NCBI GenBank assembly: GCA_044463945.1
Contig: JBIQLW010000014.1
Span: 1-64,000 of the forward strand
Origin: 62-47 sp044463945
GTDB lineage: Bacteria; Pseudomonadota; Alphaproteobacteria; Rhizobiales; Xanthobacteraceae
Length of the DNA: 64,000 bases
Direction: 5' to 3'
Shown: in pieces, positions 25,018-34,047 of the stretch
Layout of the letters: each line of letters opens with the position of its first letter
How positions within the stretch are numbered: position 1 is the stretch's first letter
Program-made: the position numbers and the translations under genes
The notes under the pieces: model-generated
The model's input: the letters and a program-made list of their open reading frames with translations, nothing else
Databases searched by the model: none
What the model was told of the DNA's origin: nothing

Positions 25018-26955
25018 TCAGACCTCCTGCACCGCCAGCGTGCGCTCGATGACGCCGACCTCGCCCGTCTCGTAGGTGATCTGCGCTTTCATCAGGACGC
25101 TCCGCTGATTGTCGTAGATGGCGTGAATGATCGGCGCGTAGCGCTCCTCGACGACGTTGCGGCGGATCTTGCGGGTGCGGGTGATCTCGCCGTCGTCGGC
25201 GTCGAATTCCTTGTGCAGGCAGACGAAGCGCTTGAGGTGCAGAGCCTCGGGCAGGGTGCGGTTGACGTGCTTCACCGCCTCATGGATCAGCGCGATGACC
25301 TCCGGCTTCTGCGACAGGTCGGCGTAGGACATGTACGAGATGCCGCGCAGTTCGGCCCAGAAGCCGACCGCCTCCTTGTCGATGCAGATCAGCGCCGCGA
25401 GCGTGTCGCGCCGGGCGCCGAGCACCGCGGCCTCCTTGATATAGGGGCTGAACTTGAGGCGGTTCTCGATGTAGTTGGGGATGTAGCGCTCGCCCTTGGC
25501 GGTATGGACCACGTCGGAGACGCGGCCGAGCACCACGAGGTGGCCGTTGGGTTCGAGATAGCCGGCGTCGCCGGTGTGCAGCCAGCCGTCGCGCAGCGCC
25601 TCGCGGGTCGCGGCCTCCTGCTTGAAATAGCCGCTGAACACGCTGCCGGAGCGGATCAGGATCTCGCCGGCGTCACTGATCCGCGCCTCGACGCCGGGCA
25701 GCGGGCGGCCGACGGTGTGCAGCCGCACCTCGTCCGGGCTTTGCAGCGCGTTGTAGGCGCTGCTTTCGGTCTGCCCGTAAAGCTGGCGCAGCTTGATGCC
25801 GAGCGCGCGGTAGAACACGAAGGTGTCCTCGCCCATCGCCTCGCCGCCGGTGAAGGCGCCACGCAGCCGCGACAGCCCGAACTGGTCCTTGATGGGGCCG
25901 AACACCAGCCATTCGCCGAGCGGCGCGAGCAGCCGTTCCGTCAGCGTCGGCCGGTTGCCTTCCAGCTTGCGCCGCTCGGCGGCCAGCGCCGATGTCATGA
26001 AGAAGCGGTAGACCGCCTTCTTGAGCGGCGTCGAATCCTCCATGCGCACCTGAATGGTGGTGAGCAGGTTGTCCCAGCTTCGCGGCGCGGCGAGATAGAA
26101 GGTCGGCGCCACCTCGCGCAGGTTGTGAAGCACGGTTTCCTGGCGCTCCGGGATGTTGATGGTGAAGCGCAACGCGACGCCGGCGGCGACGGTGACGGCG
26201 AAGTCGCCGACCCAGGCCATCGGCAGATAGGCCAGGATGCTCTCGCCGAAACCGAACGCGCCGCCGCGATGGGCGTTGCGCACGCCGGACAGCAGGTTGC
26301 GGTGCGACAGCACGATGCCTTTCGGCTTGCCGGTGGAGCCCGACGAATGCACGAACACCGCGGGGCCATCGGGCCCGGCGCGCTGGATCAGCGCCTCGCG
26401 CAGGCCGGGCTCCGCCTTCAGGCGTGCCGCGCCGCGCCCGCACAGCGCGTCCCACGAGATCAATCCCGGAAAGGGATAGGCGTTGAGCCCGCGCGGATCG
26501 TCGTAGACGATATGCTCGATGGCCGCGCCCTGTTCGCGCAGGTCGAGCATCTTGTCCACCTGCTCCTGATCCTCGGCGAGGACGAAGCGGGCGGCGGCCT
26601 CGTGGACGAAATGGCGGATTTCATCGAGCGTGGCGTCGGGAAAGGCCGGCATCGCGTGGCCACCGAGCGCGCCGGCCGCGATCATGCCGGTGTAGAGGCG
26701 CGGGCGGTTGTCGCCGACCACCAGCATGACGTCGCCGGCGCGGAACCCCAAATCTTCGAGGCCGGCGGCGCATTCCAGCATCGAATCGAGAAACCCGCGC
26801 CAGGTGGTTTCCTGCCAGATGCCCTTGCTTTTCTCGCGCATGGCGACGGTGTCGGGAAACACCTCGGCGTTCCGCGCGAGCAGCCGGACCAGCGTGGTAT
26901 CGGGGTTGAAGTCCCAGGTTGCGCCGGACGGCGCGCCGCTTTCAGCCCGCGGCAT
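25018..26955 (-). CDS. Long-chain-type AMP-forming acyl-CoA ligase (FadD15-like) in the liv operon
   Basis: A 645-residue ANL-superfamily ligase. It would activate a carboxylic acid with ATP and CoA. The P-loop reads FVHSSGSTGKPKGIVLSHRN, the A5 motif YGQTESS, the A7 motif GWLHTGDAGYLE and the A8 hinge GRVSDVVHTAKGERYIP, a form typical of the FadD15/long-chain (LC-FACS) branch with Lys at the hinge. The ATG at 26955 overlaps livG by 14 bases and has GGAGG ahead, better than the ATG at 26997. The protein sits inside the importer operon between livG and livH, so it probably activates the imported acid. Its substrate is unknown. Confidence 0.93.
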   Translation of the reverse strand: MPRAESGAPSGATWDFNPDTTLVRLLARNAEVFPDTVAMREKSKGIWQETTWRGFLDSMLECAAGLEDLGFRAGDVMLVVGDNRPRLYTGMIAAGALGGHAMPAFPDATLDEIRHFVHEAAARFVLAEDQEQVDKMLDLREQGAAIEHIVYDDPRGLNAYPFPGLISWDALCGRGAARLKAEPGLREALIQRAGPDGPAVFVHSSGSTGKPKGIVLSHRNLLSGVRNAHRGGAFGFGESILAYLPMAWVGDFAVTVAAGVALRFTINIPERQETVLHNLREVAPTFYLAAPRSWDNLLTTIQVRMEDSTPLKKAVYRFFMTSALAAERRKLEGNRPTLTERLLAPLGEWLVFGPIKDQFGLSRLRGAFTGGEAMGEDTFVFYRALGIKLRQLYGQTESSAYNALQSPDEVRLHTVGRPLPGVEARISDAGEILIRSGSVFSGYFKQEAATREALRDGWLHTGDAGYLEPNGHLVVLGRVSDVVHTAKGERYIPNYIENRLKFSPYIKEAAVLGARRDTLAALICIDKEAVGFWAELRGISYMSYADLSQKPEVIALIHEAVKHVNRTLPEALHLKRFVCLHKEFDADDGEITRTRKIRRNVVEERYAPIIHAIYDNQRSVLMKAQITYETGEVGVIERTLAVQEV

Positions 26956-27760
26956 GGGCGCCTCCGATATAGGCTTCGACCACGCGCGGATCGGCAACCA
27001 CCTCGGCGGGCACGCCGGAGCCGATCATCGCGCCGTAATTGAGCGCCAGCATCCGGTCGCAGATGCCGGTGATGACGTCCATGTGGTGCTCGATCAGGAG
27101 CACCGTGACGTGGCGCTCGTCGCGCGCATCGAGGATGAAGCGCGCCATGTATTCCTTTTCCTCCTGGTTCATGCCGGCCATCGGCTCGTCGAGAATCAGA
27201 AGGCTCGGTTCGGCGGCCAGCGCGCGCGCCAGTTCGACGCGCTTCTTGAGGCCGATCGGAATGCCGTCCACCAGTTCGTCGCGCACGCTCTCCAGTTGCA
27301 GGAAGTCGATGACGTCCTCGACCGCCGCGCGGTTGGCGGTTTCGTCGCCCCGCGCCAGCCACCAGTATGCGGCGGTGCGCCACACGCTGGCGTGCATGTG
27401 GACGTGGCGGCCGAGCAGGATGTTGTCGAGCACGCTCATGCCGTTGAACAGCGCGAGGTTCTGGAAGGTGCGCGCGACGCCGAGGCGCGCCACCTTGTGC
27501 GGCGCGAGCCCGGTGATGTCGTTTCCGTTCAGCAGGATGTTGCCCCGCTGCGGCGGATAAAAGCCGGTGATGGCGTTGGTGAGGGTGGTCTTGCCGCAGC
27601 CGTTCGGGCCGACAAGGCCGAAAATCTCGCCGCGCCGGATTTGGAGATCAATGCCGTTCAGCGCCACGATGCCGCCGAACCGCCGCTCGATCGCGCGACA
27701 TTCCAGCACCGGGCCGGCACCCTCGCGCCCGTCCCCCAACTTGTCGTCTCCGTCCGTCAT
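26942..27760 (-). CDS. livG: Liv-type ABC transporter ATP-binding protein (LivG)
   Basis: A 272-residue ATPase. Walker A is GPNGCGKTT, Walker B is LLILDEPMAGM and VLLIEHHMDVI supplies the His switch. The C-loop reads IPIGLKKRVELARAL instead of LSGGQ, a variation common to this branch of carboxylate-type LivG proteins. It is the first gene of the six-gene operon livG, fadD-like, livH, livM, livF, binding protein; the ligase gene start overlaps its end. Confidence 0.95.
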   Translation of the reverse strand: MTDGDDKLGDGREGAGPVLECRAIERRFGGIVALNGIDLQIRRGEIFGLVGPNGCGKTTLTNAITGFYPPQRGNILLNGNDITGLAPHKVARLGVARTFQNLALFNGMSVLDNILLGRHVHMHASVWRTAAYWWLARGDETANRAAVEDVIDFLQLESVRDELVDGIPIGLKKRVELARALAAEPSLLILDEPMAGMNQEEKEYMARFILDARDERHVTVLLIEHHMDVITGICDRMLALNYGAMIGSGVPAEVVADPRVVEAYIGGAHAAG

Positions 27761-27913
27761 CCACGATTCCGATCCGCGCGGCCGGCGCTTTCCGGGAAGG
27801 TGAGAGCCTTTCTATGAAGGCTTTGCGATTAAGCTAACCAGCGCCAGATTTTCACGCAAGCGCGATATTGGACGCCTGCGGCCGACTCCTCCGAAGGTCG
27901 TAAGACATCATGT

Positions 27914-28813
27914 TCACCGTTCCGGCGGCGGTGCGCGATCGCGCAGGAATTGCAGGATCGCGTCGGTGAAAGCGTCGTTGCGATCGCCGACCACCATGTG
28001 GCCCGCGCCGGCGATATCGCTATAGGCGGCATGGGGAGCGAGCTGAAGGAAATGCCGCGCGTCGTCTTCGGTCACCAGATTGCTGGACGCGCCCCGAATC
28101 AGGTGAACCGGAAGGCGGAGCGACTGCGCCGCCGCGGCGAATTGCGCGGACGAGCGCTGCGGCGGGGAGGCGTTGGCGACGGCGATGAAACGGGGATCCC
28201 AGTGCCAGCGCAACCGGCCGTCGTCGCACTTGCGCAAGTAGCGGTTGAGCGTGCCGGACGCGCCGCGCTGCTTCCGGTGCGGCAGATAGGCGCCGATGGC
28301 GGCGGCGGCTTCGTCGGCGGTGGCAAAGCCATCGGCGAGGTGCGCTTCCATGAAGCCGAGGATGTGCGCGACGCCCTCCGGTCGCAGTCGCGGCGTGACG
28401 TCCACCAGGGTCAGCGAGGTGAAGACGCCGGGCCGCAATTCGCCCTCGGCCAGAAGTCCGGCGAGGCCGCCGAGCGAAGCGCCGACCAGTGCGGGACGCG
28501 CGTCCAGTTGCCCGGCGATGCTGACGAGATCGGCGGCGAAATCGACGAACTGGTAGGCGCCGGACGCCGACCACTCGCTCTCGCCGTGGCCGCGCATGTC
28601 GATGGCGATGGCCTGATATCCGGCCCTGGCGAGCGCCCGCACCACCTTCGTCCACGCCGCGCGGGTCTGCCCGCCGCCGTGGGCGAGCACCACCGGCGGC
28701 CCATCGCCGAGAGCTTCGGCGGCGATCCGCCCGCCCTGCGCGCCGGTGAAGCTGCGCCGTTGTGTTACGGCGGCGGCTTCCGGGCCGGAATGCCGCGCCG
28801 GGCGCGTGGTCAC
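27914..28813 (-). CDS. Alpha/beta-fold hydrolase downstream of the carboxylase genes
   Basis: A 299-residue alpha/beta hydrolase: VVLAHGGGQTRAAW is the oxyanion region, MRGHGESEW the next block, LVGASLGGLAG the nucleophile elbow with Ser, and GAGHMVVGDRND the catalytic His. Its start overlaps the carboxylase alpha-subunit stop by four bases (ATGA), so it belongs to that operon and to the regulon of the palindrome at 33683. It might hydrolyse an ester, a lactone or an activated ring in the same pathway. A thioesterase role is possible but there is no direct evidence. The spacer to livG is 153 bases and contains nothing recognisable. Confidence 0.88.
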   Translation of the reverse strand: MTTRPARHSGPEAAAVTQRRSFTGAQGGRIAAEALGDGPPVVLAHGGGQTRAAWTKVVRALARAGYQAIAIDMRGHGESEWSASGAYQFVDFAADLVSIAGQLDARPALVGASLGGLAGLLAEGELRPGVFTSLTLVDVTPRLRPEGVAHILGFMEAHLADGFATADEAAAAIGAYLPHRKQRGASGTLNRYLRKCDDGRLRWHWDPRFIAVANASPPQRSSAQFAAAAQSLRLPVHLIRGASSNLVTEDDARHFLQLAPHAAYSDIAGAGHMVVGDRNDAFTDAILQFLRDRAPPPER

Positions 28814-30807
28814 GACGATGCCTCCGGCGCGACGGTGACGACAACGGCGTTGCGCTCGACGGTGTCGCCGGCGCGGCAGTTGACGGCAGCGACGGTGCCG
28901 TCGATCTCGCTGGCGATGCGCAATTCCATCTTCATCGACTCCAGAACGGCGGCGACGTCGCCGGCGCGCACCTTGTCGCCGACCGCGACGTTGACCTTGA
29001 GAATCATGCCGGTCATCGGCGCCCGCAACTCGCCGCTCACCTCCGCGGCGGCGCTGATGTAGCTGAGATAGGGCAGCGCTTCGATCGCATGGACGCCGCC
29101 GCCGTCATGGACATGGATTGTCTGCCCCGCCGCGCGGATGCGGACGACCTCGCGCCGCGTGCCGGCGATGGCGGTGAAACGCTCGTCGCCAAGCGGGACG
29201 AGGCGGACGTCGATGGCTTCCTCGTCGAGCCCGATCGTCATCGCGCCGTCGGCGCGCACCGGGGCGAAGCGGACGGCGGCGCTATGGCCCGCGGCGGCGA
29301 GGTGCAGCAGCGGGATCGGTGACAGGGCGGCGTCGCCGGCCGTCATGTGCCAGCCGGTAAGAGCGGGCGACTGCCACGGATCGCGGGTTTCGCTTCCGCG
29401 CTGGCGCATCATCCAGAACGCGGCGGCGAGGGCAAGCGTCTCGCGGGCGGGGGCGGGCGGCGACGGCGCGAGATCGGCGATCGCCTCGTCGATCGCGCGG
29501 GTGTGGAACGTGGCCGCGCGCGTCGCCGGCCAGTCGATGAGGCGGGCGAGAAACGCCTGATTGGTGGTGACGCCGAAGATCGAGGTGGCCTCCACCGCCT
29601 CGCGCAGCCGGTCCAGCGCCTCGTCGCGGGTGGGCGCGAAGGCGATCAGCTTCGCCAGCATGGAGTCGTAATACGGCGTGACGGCGGAGCCGCTTTCGAT
29701 TCCGGTCTCGATGCGGATGTCGCCTGCGGGGAAGCTGACATGGACAATGTCGCCGGTGCTGGGCATGAAATTGTCGGCCGGGTCTTCGGCGCAGATGCGG
29801 GCTTCCACCGCGTGGCCGTTGCAAGTGATTTGCTGTTGCGTCAGCGGCAGGCCCTCGCGGGCGGCGATCCGCAGCATCAGTTCGACGATATCGACGCCGG
29901 TCACCATTTCGGTGACGGGGTGCTCGACTTGCAGGCGCGGATTGACTTCGAGGAAGTAATAGGCGTCGTCCTGCAGGATGAACTCGACGGTGCCGACGCC
30001 GCGATAATTCAGCCGCGCGCCGAGCCGCACCGCGTCCGCCGCCATGCGCTCGCGCAGCGCGCGCGACAGATTGGCCGCCGGCGCTTCCTCGATCACCTTC
30101 TGATGACGGCGCTGCAAGGTGCATTCGCGCTCGAACAGATGGATGACGTTGCCGTGGCCATCGCCGGCGATCTGGATTTCGATGTGGCGGCCGCGCGCGA
30201 TCAGCTTCTCCACGATCACCCCGGCGGAGCCGAACGCATTCTTCGCTTCGCGCATCGCGGATTCGATATCGTCGTCGAGCCCGTCGAGACGGGTGACGAC
30301 GCGCATTCCCTTGCCGCCGCCGCCCGCCGCCGCCTTCAGCATCGCCGGCAGGCCGGTGGCGCGAATGAGGCGCGCGACCTCGGCCTTGTCCTCGCTCGGC
30401 GTGACGCTGCCGGGGATGATCGGCACGCCCGCGGCCTCCGCCTCATGCTTGGCGCGCGCCTTGTCGCCCAGCCGCTCGATCACCTCGGGCGTCGGGCCGA
30501 TGAAGACGAGGCCGGCGGCCTCGACCGCGCGCGCGAACGCGGCGTTCTCCGCAAGAAAGCCGAAGCCGGGATGGATCGCCTGCGCGCCGGTCGCCTTCGC
30601 GGCGTCGATCACCGCATCGATCCGCAGATAGCTGTCGGCGGCCGCCGCGCCGCCGATGGCGATCGATTCGCCGATGGCCTTGACGTGCAGCGCATCGGCA
30701 TCGGCCGAGGAATGGACGCCGGCGACCGCGACACCGAGGCGGCGGCAGGTGCGGGCGATGCGGCAGGCGATCTCGCCGCGATTGGCAATCAGGATCTTAT
30801 CGAACAC
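28810..30807 (-). CDS. Biotin-dependent acyl-CoA carboxylase, alpha subunit (carboxylase 1)
   Basis: A 665-residue protein fusing biotin carboxylase and biotin carrier. The biotin carboxylase part covers residues 1-450: ILIANRGEIACRIARTCRRLG, the ATP-grasp loop AAGGGGKGMRVV, and EVNPRLQVEHPVTE. A middle BT-like region precedes the biotinyl domain, whose Lys626 lies in LESMKME, with Ser where most have Ala (AMKM). Acetyl-, propionyl-, methylcrotonyl- and geranyl-CoA carboxylases share this architecture, and the substrate is set by the beta subunit. The beta-subunit gene is 18 bases upstream on the same strand, after an acyl-CoA dehydrogenase gene, as in leucine/terpenoid operons. Confidence 0.92.
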   Translation of the reverse strand: MFDKILIANRGEIACRIARTCRRLGVAVAGVHSSADADALHVKAIGESIAIGGAAAADSYLRIDAVIDAAKATGAQAIHPGFGFLAENAAFARAVEAAGLVFIGPTPEVIERLGDKARAKHEAEAAGVPIIPGSVTPSEDKAEVARLIRATGLPAMLKAAAGGGGKGMRVVTRLDGLDDDIESAMREAKNAFGSAGVIVEKLIARGRHIEIQIAGDGHGNVIHLFERECTLQRRHQKVIEEAPAANLSRALRERMAADAVRLGARLNYRGVGTVEFILQDDAYYFLEVNPRLQVEHPVTEMVTGVDIVELMLRIAAREGLPLTQQQITCNGHAVEARICAEDPADNFMPSTGDIVHVSFPAGDIRIETGIESGSAVTPYYDSMLAKLIAFAPTRDEALDRLREAVEATSIFGVTTNQAFLARLIDWPATRAATFHTRAIDEAIADLAPSPPAPARETLALAAAFWMMRQRGSETRDPWQSPALTGWHMTAGDAALSPIPLLHLAAAGHSAAVRFAPVRADGAMTIGLDEEAIDVRLVPLGDERFTAIAGTRREVVRIRAAGQTIHVHDGGGVHAIEALPYLSYISAAAEVSGELRAPMTGMILKVNVAVGDKVRAGDVAAVLESMKMELRIASEIDGTVAAVNCRAGDTVERNAVVVTVAPEASS

Positions 30808-30825
30808 GGCGCGCGGTCCCCGTCA

Positions 30826-32433
30826 TCACATGCGCAGCACGCCGAAGCGCGTGTCCTTCGGCGGCAGGCGGCCGGCGAGATCGAGCAAGAGCGCCATCAC
30901 GTTGCGAGTTTCCAGCGGGTCGATCACCATGTCGCACCAGGTGTTGCGCGCGAAGTTGTAGGCGCTGGCGAAATCCTCGAAGTGCCGGCGCACCGGCGCG
31001 CGATAGGCTTCGCGCTCGTCCTCGGTCCACGTCGTGCCGTCGCGCTTGTGCGCTTCGTCCTTGACCATGGCGAGCGTATTGGCAGCCTGATCCGGCCCCA
31101 TGATCGCCGAGCGCCCGTTCGGCCACATCATCATGGCGTTGGGCCGCATCGGGCGGCCGCACATCGACATGTAGCCGGCGCCGTAGGAATTGCCGATAAT
31201 CAGCGTGTATTTCGGCACGTCGGCGCTGGCCATCGCGGTAATCATCTTGGCGCCGTTCTTGGAGATGCCGCCTTCCTCGGCCTCGCGGCCGACCATGAAG
31301 CCGGTGACGTCGGCCATGAACAGCAGCGGAATGCCGCGCTTGCAGCACAGGTCGATGAAGTGCGTCGCCTTCAGCGCGCATTCGGAGAACAGCACGCCGT
31401 TGTTGCACAGGATGCCGATCTCGAAGCCCATGATGCGGGCGAAGCCGGTGATCAGCGTGTCGCCGTAGAGCGGCTTGAATTCGTGGAATTCGCTGTCGTC
31501 CACCAGACGCGCGACGATGTCGCGGTTGTTGGTGGGCACGCGCGGGTCGGCGCTGACGAGGCCGTAGATCTCGCGCGGGTCGAAGCGCGGCGGGCGCGGC
31601 TGCGCCACCTGCCAGCGCTGCTGCGGAATGTCGCCGAGGTTGGCGACGATGTCGCGGGTGATGGCGATGGCGTGGCTGTCGTTCTCCGCCAGATGATCGG
31701 TGACGCCGCTGACGCGGCTGTGCATCTCGCCGCCGCCGAGCGCCTCGACGCCGACTTCCTCCCTCGTCGCGGCGTAGACGAGCTGCGGCCCGCCGAGGAA
31801 CATCGCGCCCTGATTGCGCACGATGACGGTTTCGTCGCACAGCGCCGGCATGTAGGCGCCGCCGGCGGTGGAGGGGCCGTGCACCACCGCGATCTGCGGG
31901 ATGCCTTCGCCGGACATGCGGATCTGGTTATAGAAGATCGAGCCGAACTGGCCTTCATCCGGAAAGATGCCGGGCTGGTCGGGCAGGTTGGCGCCGCCGG
32001 ATTGCACCAGCGTCACGCAGGGCAGGCGGTGCTGCCAGGCGAAGCGCTGGGCGCGGACGTGCTTCTTGCAGGTGATGCCGTAATAGGTGCCGCCCTTCAC
32101 GGTGGCGTCGTTGGCGATGATCATGCAGGGGCGGCCGGAAACGATGCCGACGCCGGTGATGATGCTGCCGCCGGGCGGCACGTCGTCATATAGTCCTTCG
32201 CCCGCCAGTTGGCAGAACTCAAGGAACGGCGAGCCGGGATCGGTCAGCGCGGCGATGCGCTCGCGCGGCAGCAACTGCTTGCGCTCCTTGTGCAGCTTGC
32301 GCGCGCGCGCCGATCCGCCTTGTGCTGCGGCCGCGCGGCGGCGGTGCAGGTCGGCGATGCGCTCGCGATAGACGCTTTCGTTACGGCGGTACTCATCGCT
32401 CGCCGTCGCGACGTCGGATTTCATGACGGCCAT
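30826..32433 (-). CDS. Biotin-dependent acyl-CoA carboxylase, beta subunit (carboxyltransferase 1)
   Basis: A 535-residue carboxyltransferase of the methylcrotonyl/geranyl-CoA carboxylase form, with SKPARARxKL-like N-terminal LHKERKQLLPRERI, the oxyanion-holding GGAYMPALCDETV region (acyl-CoA side), and the biotin-side GAGYMSMCGRPMRPNAMMMWP. It forms a heterododecamer with the alpha subunit in known members. It lies between the acyl-CoA dehydrogenase (13 bases upstream) and the alpha-subunit gene. The length and the MCC-like sequence favour a branched or beta-methyl enoyl-CoA as substrate, but the active-site pocket was not modelled. No HMG-CoA lyase is in the window. Confidence 0.9.
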   Translation of the reverse strand: MAVMKSDVATASDEYRRNESVYRERIADLHRRRAAAAQGGSARARKLHKERKQLLPRERIAALTDPGSPFLEFCQLAGEGLYDDVPPGGSIITGVGIVSGRPCMIIANDATVKGGTYYGITCKKHVRAQRFAWQHRLPCVTLVQSGGANLPDQPGIFPDEGQFGSIFYNQIRMSGEGIPQIAVVHGPSTAGGAYMPALCDETVIVRNQGAMFLGGPQLVYAATREEVGVEALGGGEMHSRVSGVTDHLAENDSHAIAITRDIVANLGDIPQQRWQVAQPRPPRFDPREIYGLVSADPRVPTNNRDIVARLVDDSEFHEFKPLYGDTLITGFARIMGFEIGILCNNGVLFSECALKATHFIDLCCKRGIPLLFMADVTGFMVGREAEEGGISKNGAKMITAMASADVPKYTLIIGNSYGAGYMSMCGRPMRPNAMMMWPNGRSAIMGPDQAANTLAMVKDEAHKRDGTTWTEDEREAYRAPVRRHFEDFASAYNFARNTWCDMVIDPLETRNVMALLLDLAGRLPPKDTRFGVLRM

Positions 32434-32446
32434 GGCGGCTTGCGCC

Positions 32447-33610
32447 CTAATAGCTGCGCGGCAAGCCCATGACGCGCTCGCCGATATAGTTGAGAAGCAT
32501 TTCGCGGTTGAGCGGCGCGGTCTTGAGCAGCCGCACCAGCGGATAGATGTCGAAGATGCCGTATTCCTTGGTGAAGCCGTTGCCGCCGAAGCATTGCAGC
32601 GCGACGTCCACCGCGCGGGTGCCGGCGTCGGCGGCGGCGAGCTTGGCCATGTTGGAGAGGCCGCCGGCCTCGCGGCCCTGATCGAACATCCACGCCGCCT
32701 TCAGCGTCAGCAGCGACGCCATCTCGATGTCGGTGTGGGCGCCGGCGAGCGGGTGCTGCAAGCCCTGATAGGCGCCGATCGGGGTGTCGTTGAACACCTT
32801 GCGGCCGCTGGCGTATTCGACCGCGCGGTTGAGTGCGTAGCGGCCGAGCCCGCAGCAGATCGAGCCGACCAGAATGCGCTCCGGGTTGAGGCTCTTGAAC
32901 AGGATCTCGAAGCCGCGATCGACCTCGCCGATCGCGTCCTCGGGGCCGAGATCGACGTCGTCGAAGAACAGTTGCCACTGGGTTTCGGGCGCGGGAATGC
33001 TGACCGGGATGTACTGCTTGCTGACGCCTTTCGCGCGCAGATCGACCACGAACAGCGTGAAGCCGTCGGTCTTTCGCTTGACCTCGGCGTGAGGGATGGT
33101 GCGGGCCACCACCAGCGCGTAGTCGGAGCCGTCGGCGTCGGTGATGAAGGTCTTCTGGCCGTTCAGCGCAAAGCGGTTGCCGTTGCGCTTCGCCAGCGTG
33201 GCGATGCGCATCGAGTTGGTGCCGGCGTCGGGCTCGGTGATGGCGAAGCAGAACCGGGTCTTGCCGGCGCAGGCGTCGGGCAGGAAGCGCTGCTTCTGTT
33301 GCTCGCTGCCGTATTTGGCGATCAGGCCGAGGCTCATGGTGGCCCCGACCACGAGATTAAGCAGCGGGATGCCGTTGTTGGACAGCCCCTCCATGAACAG
33401 GTGCATCTCGGTCAGGCCCTGACCGGCGCCGCCGTAAGCCTCCGGCACCATCATGCCGACGAAGCCGTCGGCGGCGACCTTCTGATACAGCGCGGTCGGG
33501 AACTCGTGTTTCTCCGCGCAGTCGAGCCAGTAGCGGCGGTCGAATTGCCTGGCCACGGCGTTGCCGTAGTCGAGGATCTGCTGCTGCTCGGAGGTGAGAT
33601 CGAAATCCAT
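32447..33610 (-). CDS. Acyl-CoA dehydrogenase lacking the usual catalytic Glu
   Basis: A 387-residue acyl-CoA dehydrogenase-fold protein, first gene of an operon with carboxylase 1. The FAD and CoA blocks FAITEPDAGTNSMR, FITDADGSDYALV and CFGGNGFTKEYGIFDIYP are present. At the C-terminus, where most members read YEGTxEIQ, it has LLKTAPLNREMLLNYIGERVMG, so the standard active-site Glu is absent; a different helix could supply it, as in isovaleryl-CoA dehydrogenase (LNPERILVG has Glu at that place). ATG 33610 is preferred to the frame extension at 33667 because the family begins MDF. Two operator palindromes lie 57-94 bases upstream. Confidence 0.88.
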   Translation of the reverse strand: MDFDLTSEQQQILDYGNAVARQFDRRYWLDCAEKHEFPTALYQKVAADGFVGMMVPEAYGGAGQGLTEMHLFMEGLSNNGIPLLNLVVGATMSLGLIAKYGSEQQKQRFLPDACAGKTRFCFAITEPDAGTNSMRIATLAKRNGNRFALNGQKTFITDADGSDYALVVARTIPHAEVKRKTDGFTLFVVDLRAKGVSKQYIPVSIPAPETQWQLFFDDVDLGPEDAIGEVDRGFEILFKSLNPERILVGSICCGLGRYALNRAVEYASGRKVFNDTPIGAYQGLQHPLAGAHTDIEMASLLTLKAAWMFDQGREAGGLSNMAKLAAADAGTRAVDVALQCFGGNGFTKEYGIFDIYPLVRLLKTAPLNREMLLNYIGERVMGLPRSY

Positions 33611-33666
33611 GGATCGCTTCCGGATTAGGCCGCCCGCGAGCTTAGGGACAAGCTGTGGCCAATGCA

Positions 33667-33704
33667 ATCTAACAGACGTTCAAAATCTAACAATCGTTAG
33701 ATTT
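33667..33704. promoter_or_regulatory. Tandem TetR-type operators upstream of the dehydrogenase-carboxylase operon
   Basis: Site 1a at 33668-33683, TCTAACAGACGTTCAA, is a variant. Site 1b at 33686-33701, TCTAACAATCGTTAGA, has perfect nine-base arms if extended to 33683-33704. Both match the TCTAACAnnTGTTAGA pattern found upstream of four other transcription units in this region. Confidence 0.7.
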
Positions 33705-33780
33705 ATGCCCGGACGGCTTTTTTGGCTGGGCCGCGTCCGGTGGCTGGGCATGAGGATGAGTGGAGTTGCGGCATGAACAG

Positions 33781-33944
33781 CGTCGCCCCCGCCAACCGGT
33801 CGGCGCAAAACGCCGCCCGATGACAGGCTCCGGCGGAACATCCAGGTACCCTATATCGAGTCAAATTTTCCCACGGACTCGCCCGGATTACTGGATCGTC
33901 CGCCTTCGCGGACGATGACGCCTCGTTGCCTGTCAAACTCTGAG
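33781..33944 (+). repeat. Double-hairpin interspersed repeat (family 1), copy C
   Basis: The left hairpin is expanded: GTCGCCCCCGCCAACCGGTC ... GGCTCCGGCGGAACATCCAG, homologous to that of copy D. The right hairpin is the short form, TACTGGATCGTCCGCC-TTC-GCGGACGATGACG. The tail CCTCGTTGCCTGTCAAACTC is shared with copy B. Confidence 0.8.
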
Positions 33945-34036
33945 GCCGTCGTGCCTTTACACGGCCCTCGAAGGGCGACGGCGATCCTTCGAGGCTTCAC
34001 GCTTCACATGGAGCACCTCAGAATGACGCCGTCGCC
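33945..34036 (+). repeat. Intergenic repeat family 2, long copy
   Basis: CGTCGTGCCTTTACACGGCC, then CCTCGAAGGGCGACGG, GATCCTTCGAGGCTTCACGC and GCACCTCAGAATGACG. It directly follows the family 1 element, the same order as at 20596-20855. Confidence 0.65.
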
Positions 34037-34047
34037 TCAATCCAGGC

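Larger units (their letters stand above)
33611..34047. other. 437-bp intergenic region: operator pair and repeat elements
   Basis: No gene found. From left to right it holds two TCTAAC-type operator sites (33667-33704) controlling the dehydrogenase gene, a family 1 double-hairpin element (33781-33944) and a family 2 repeat (33945-34036) ending near the stop codon of the DUF35 gene. Confidence 0.75.

Noticed and set aside
29347..32193. A very long plus-strand open frame (over 900 codons) opposite the carboxylase 1 genes
   Set aside because: It is antisense to two well-recognised enzymes, is rich in Arg, Ala, Gly, His and Asp as expected of a shadow frame in GC-rich DNA, and shows no family motif.
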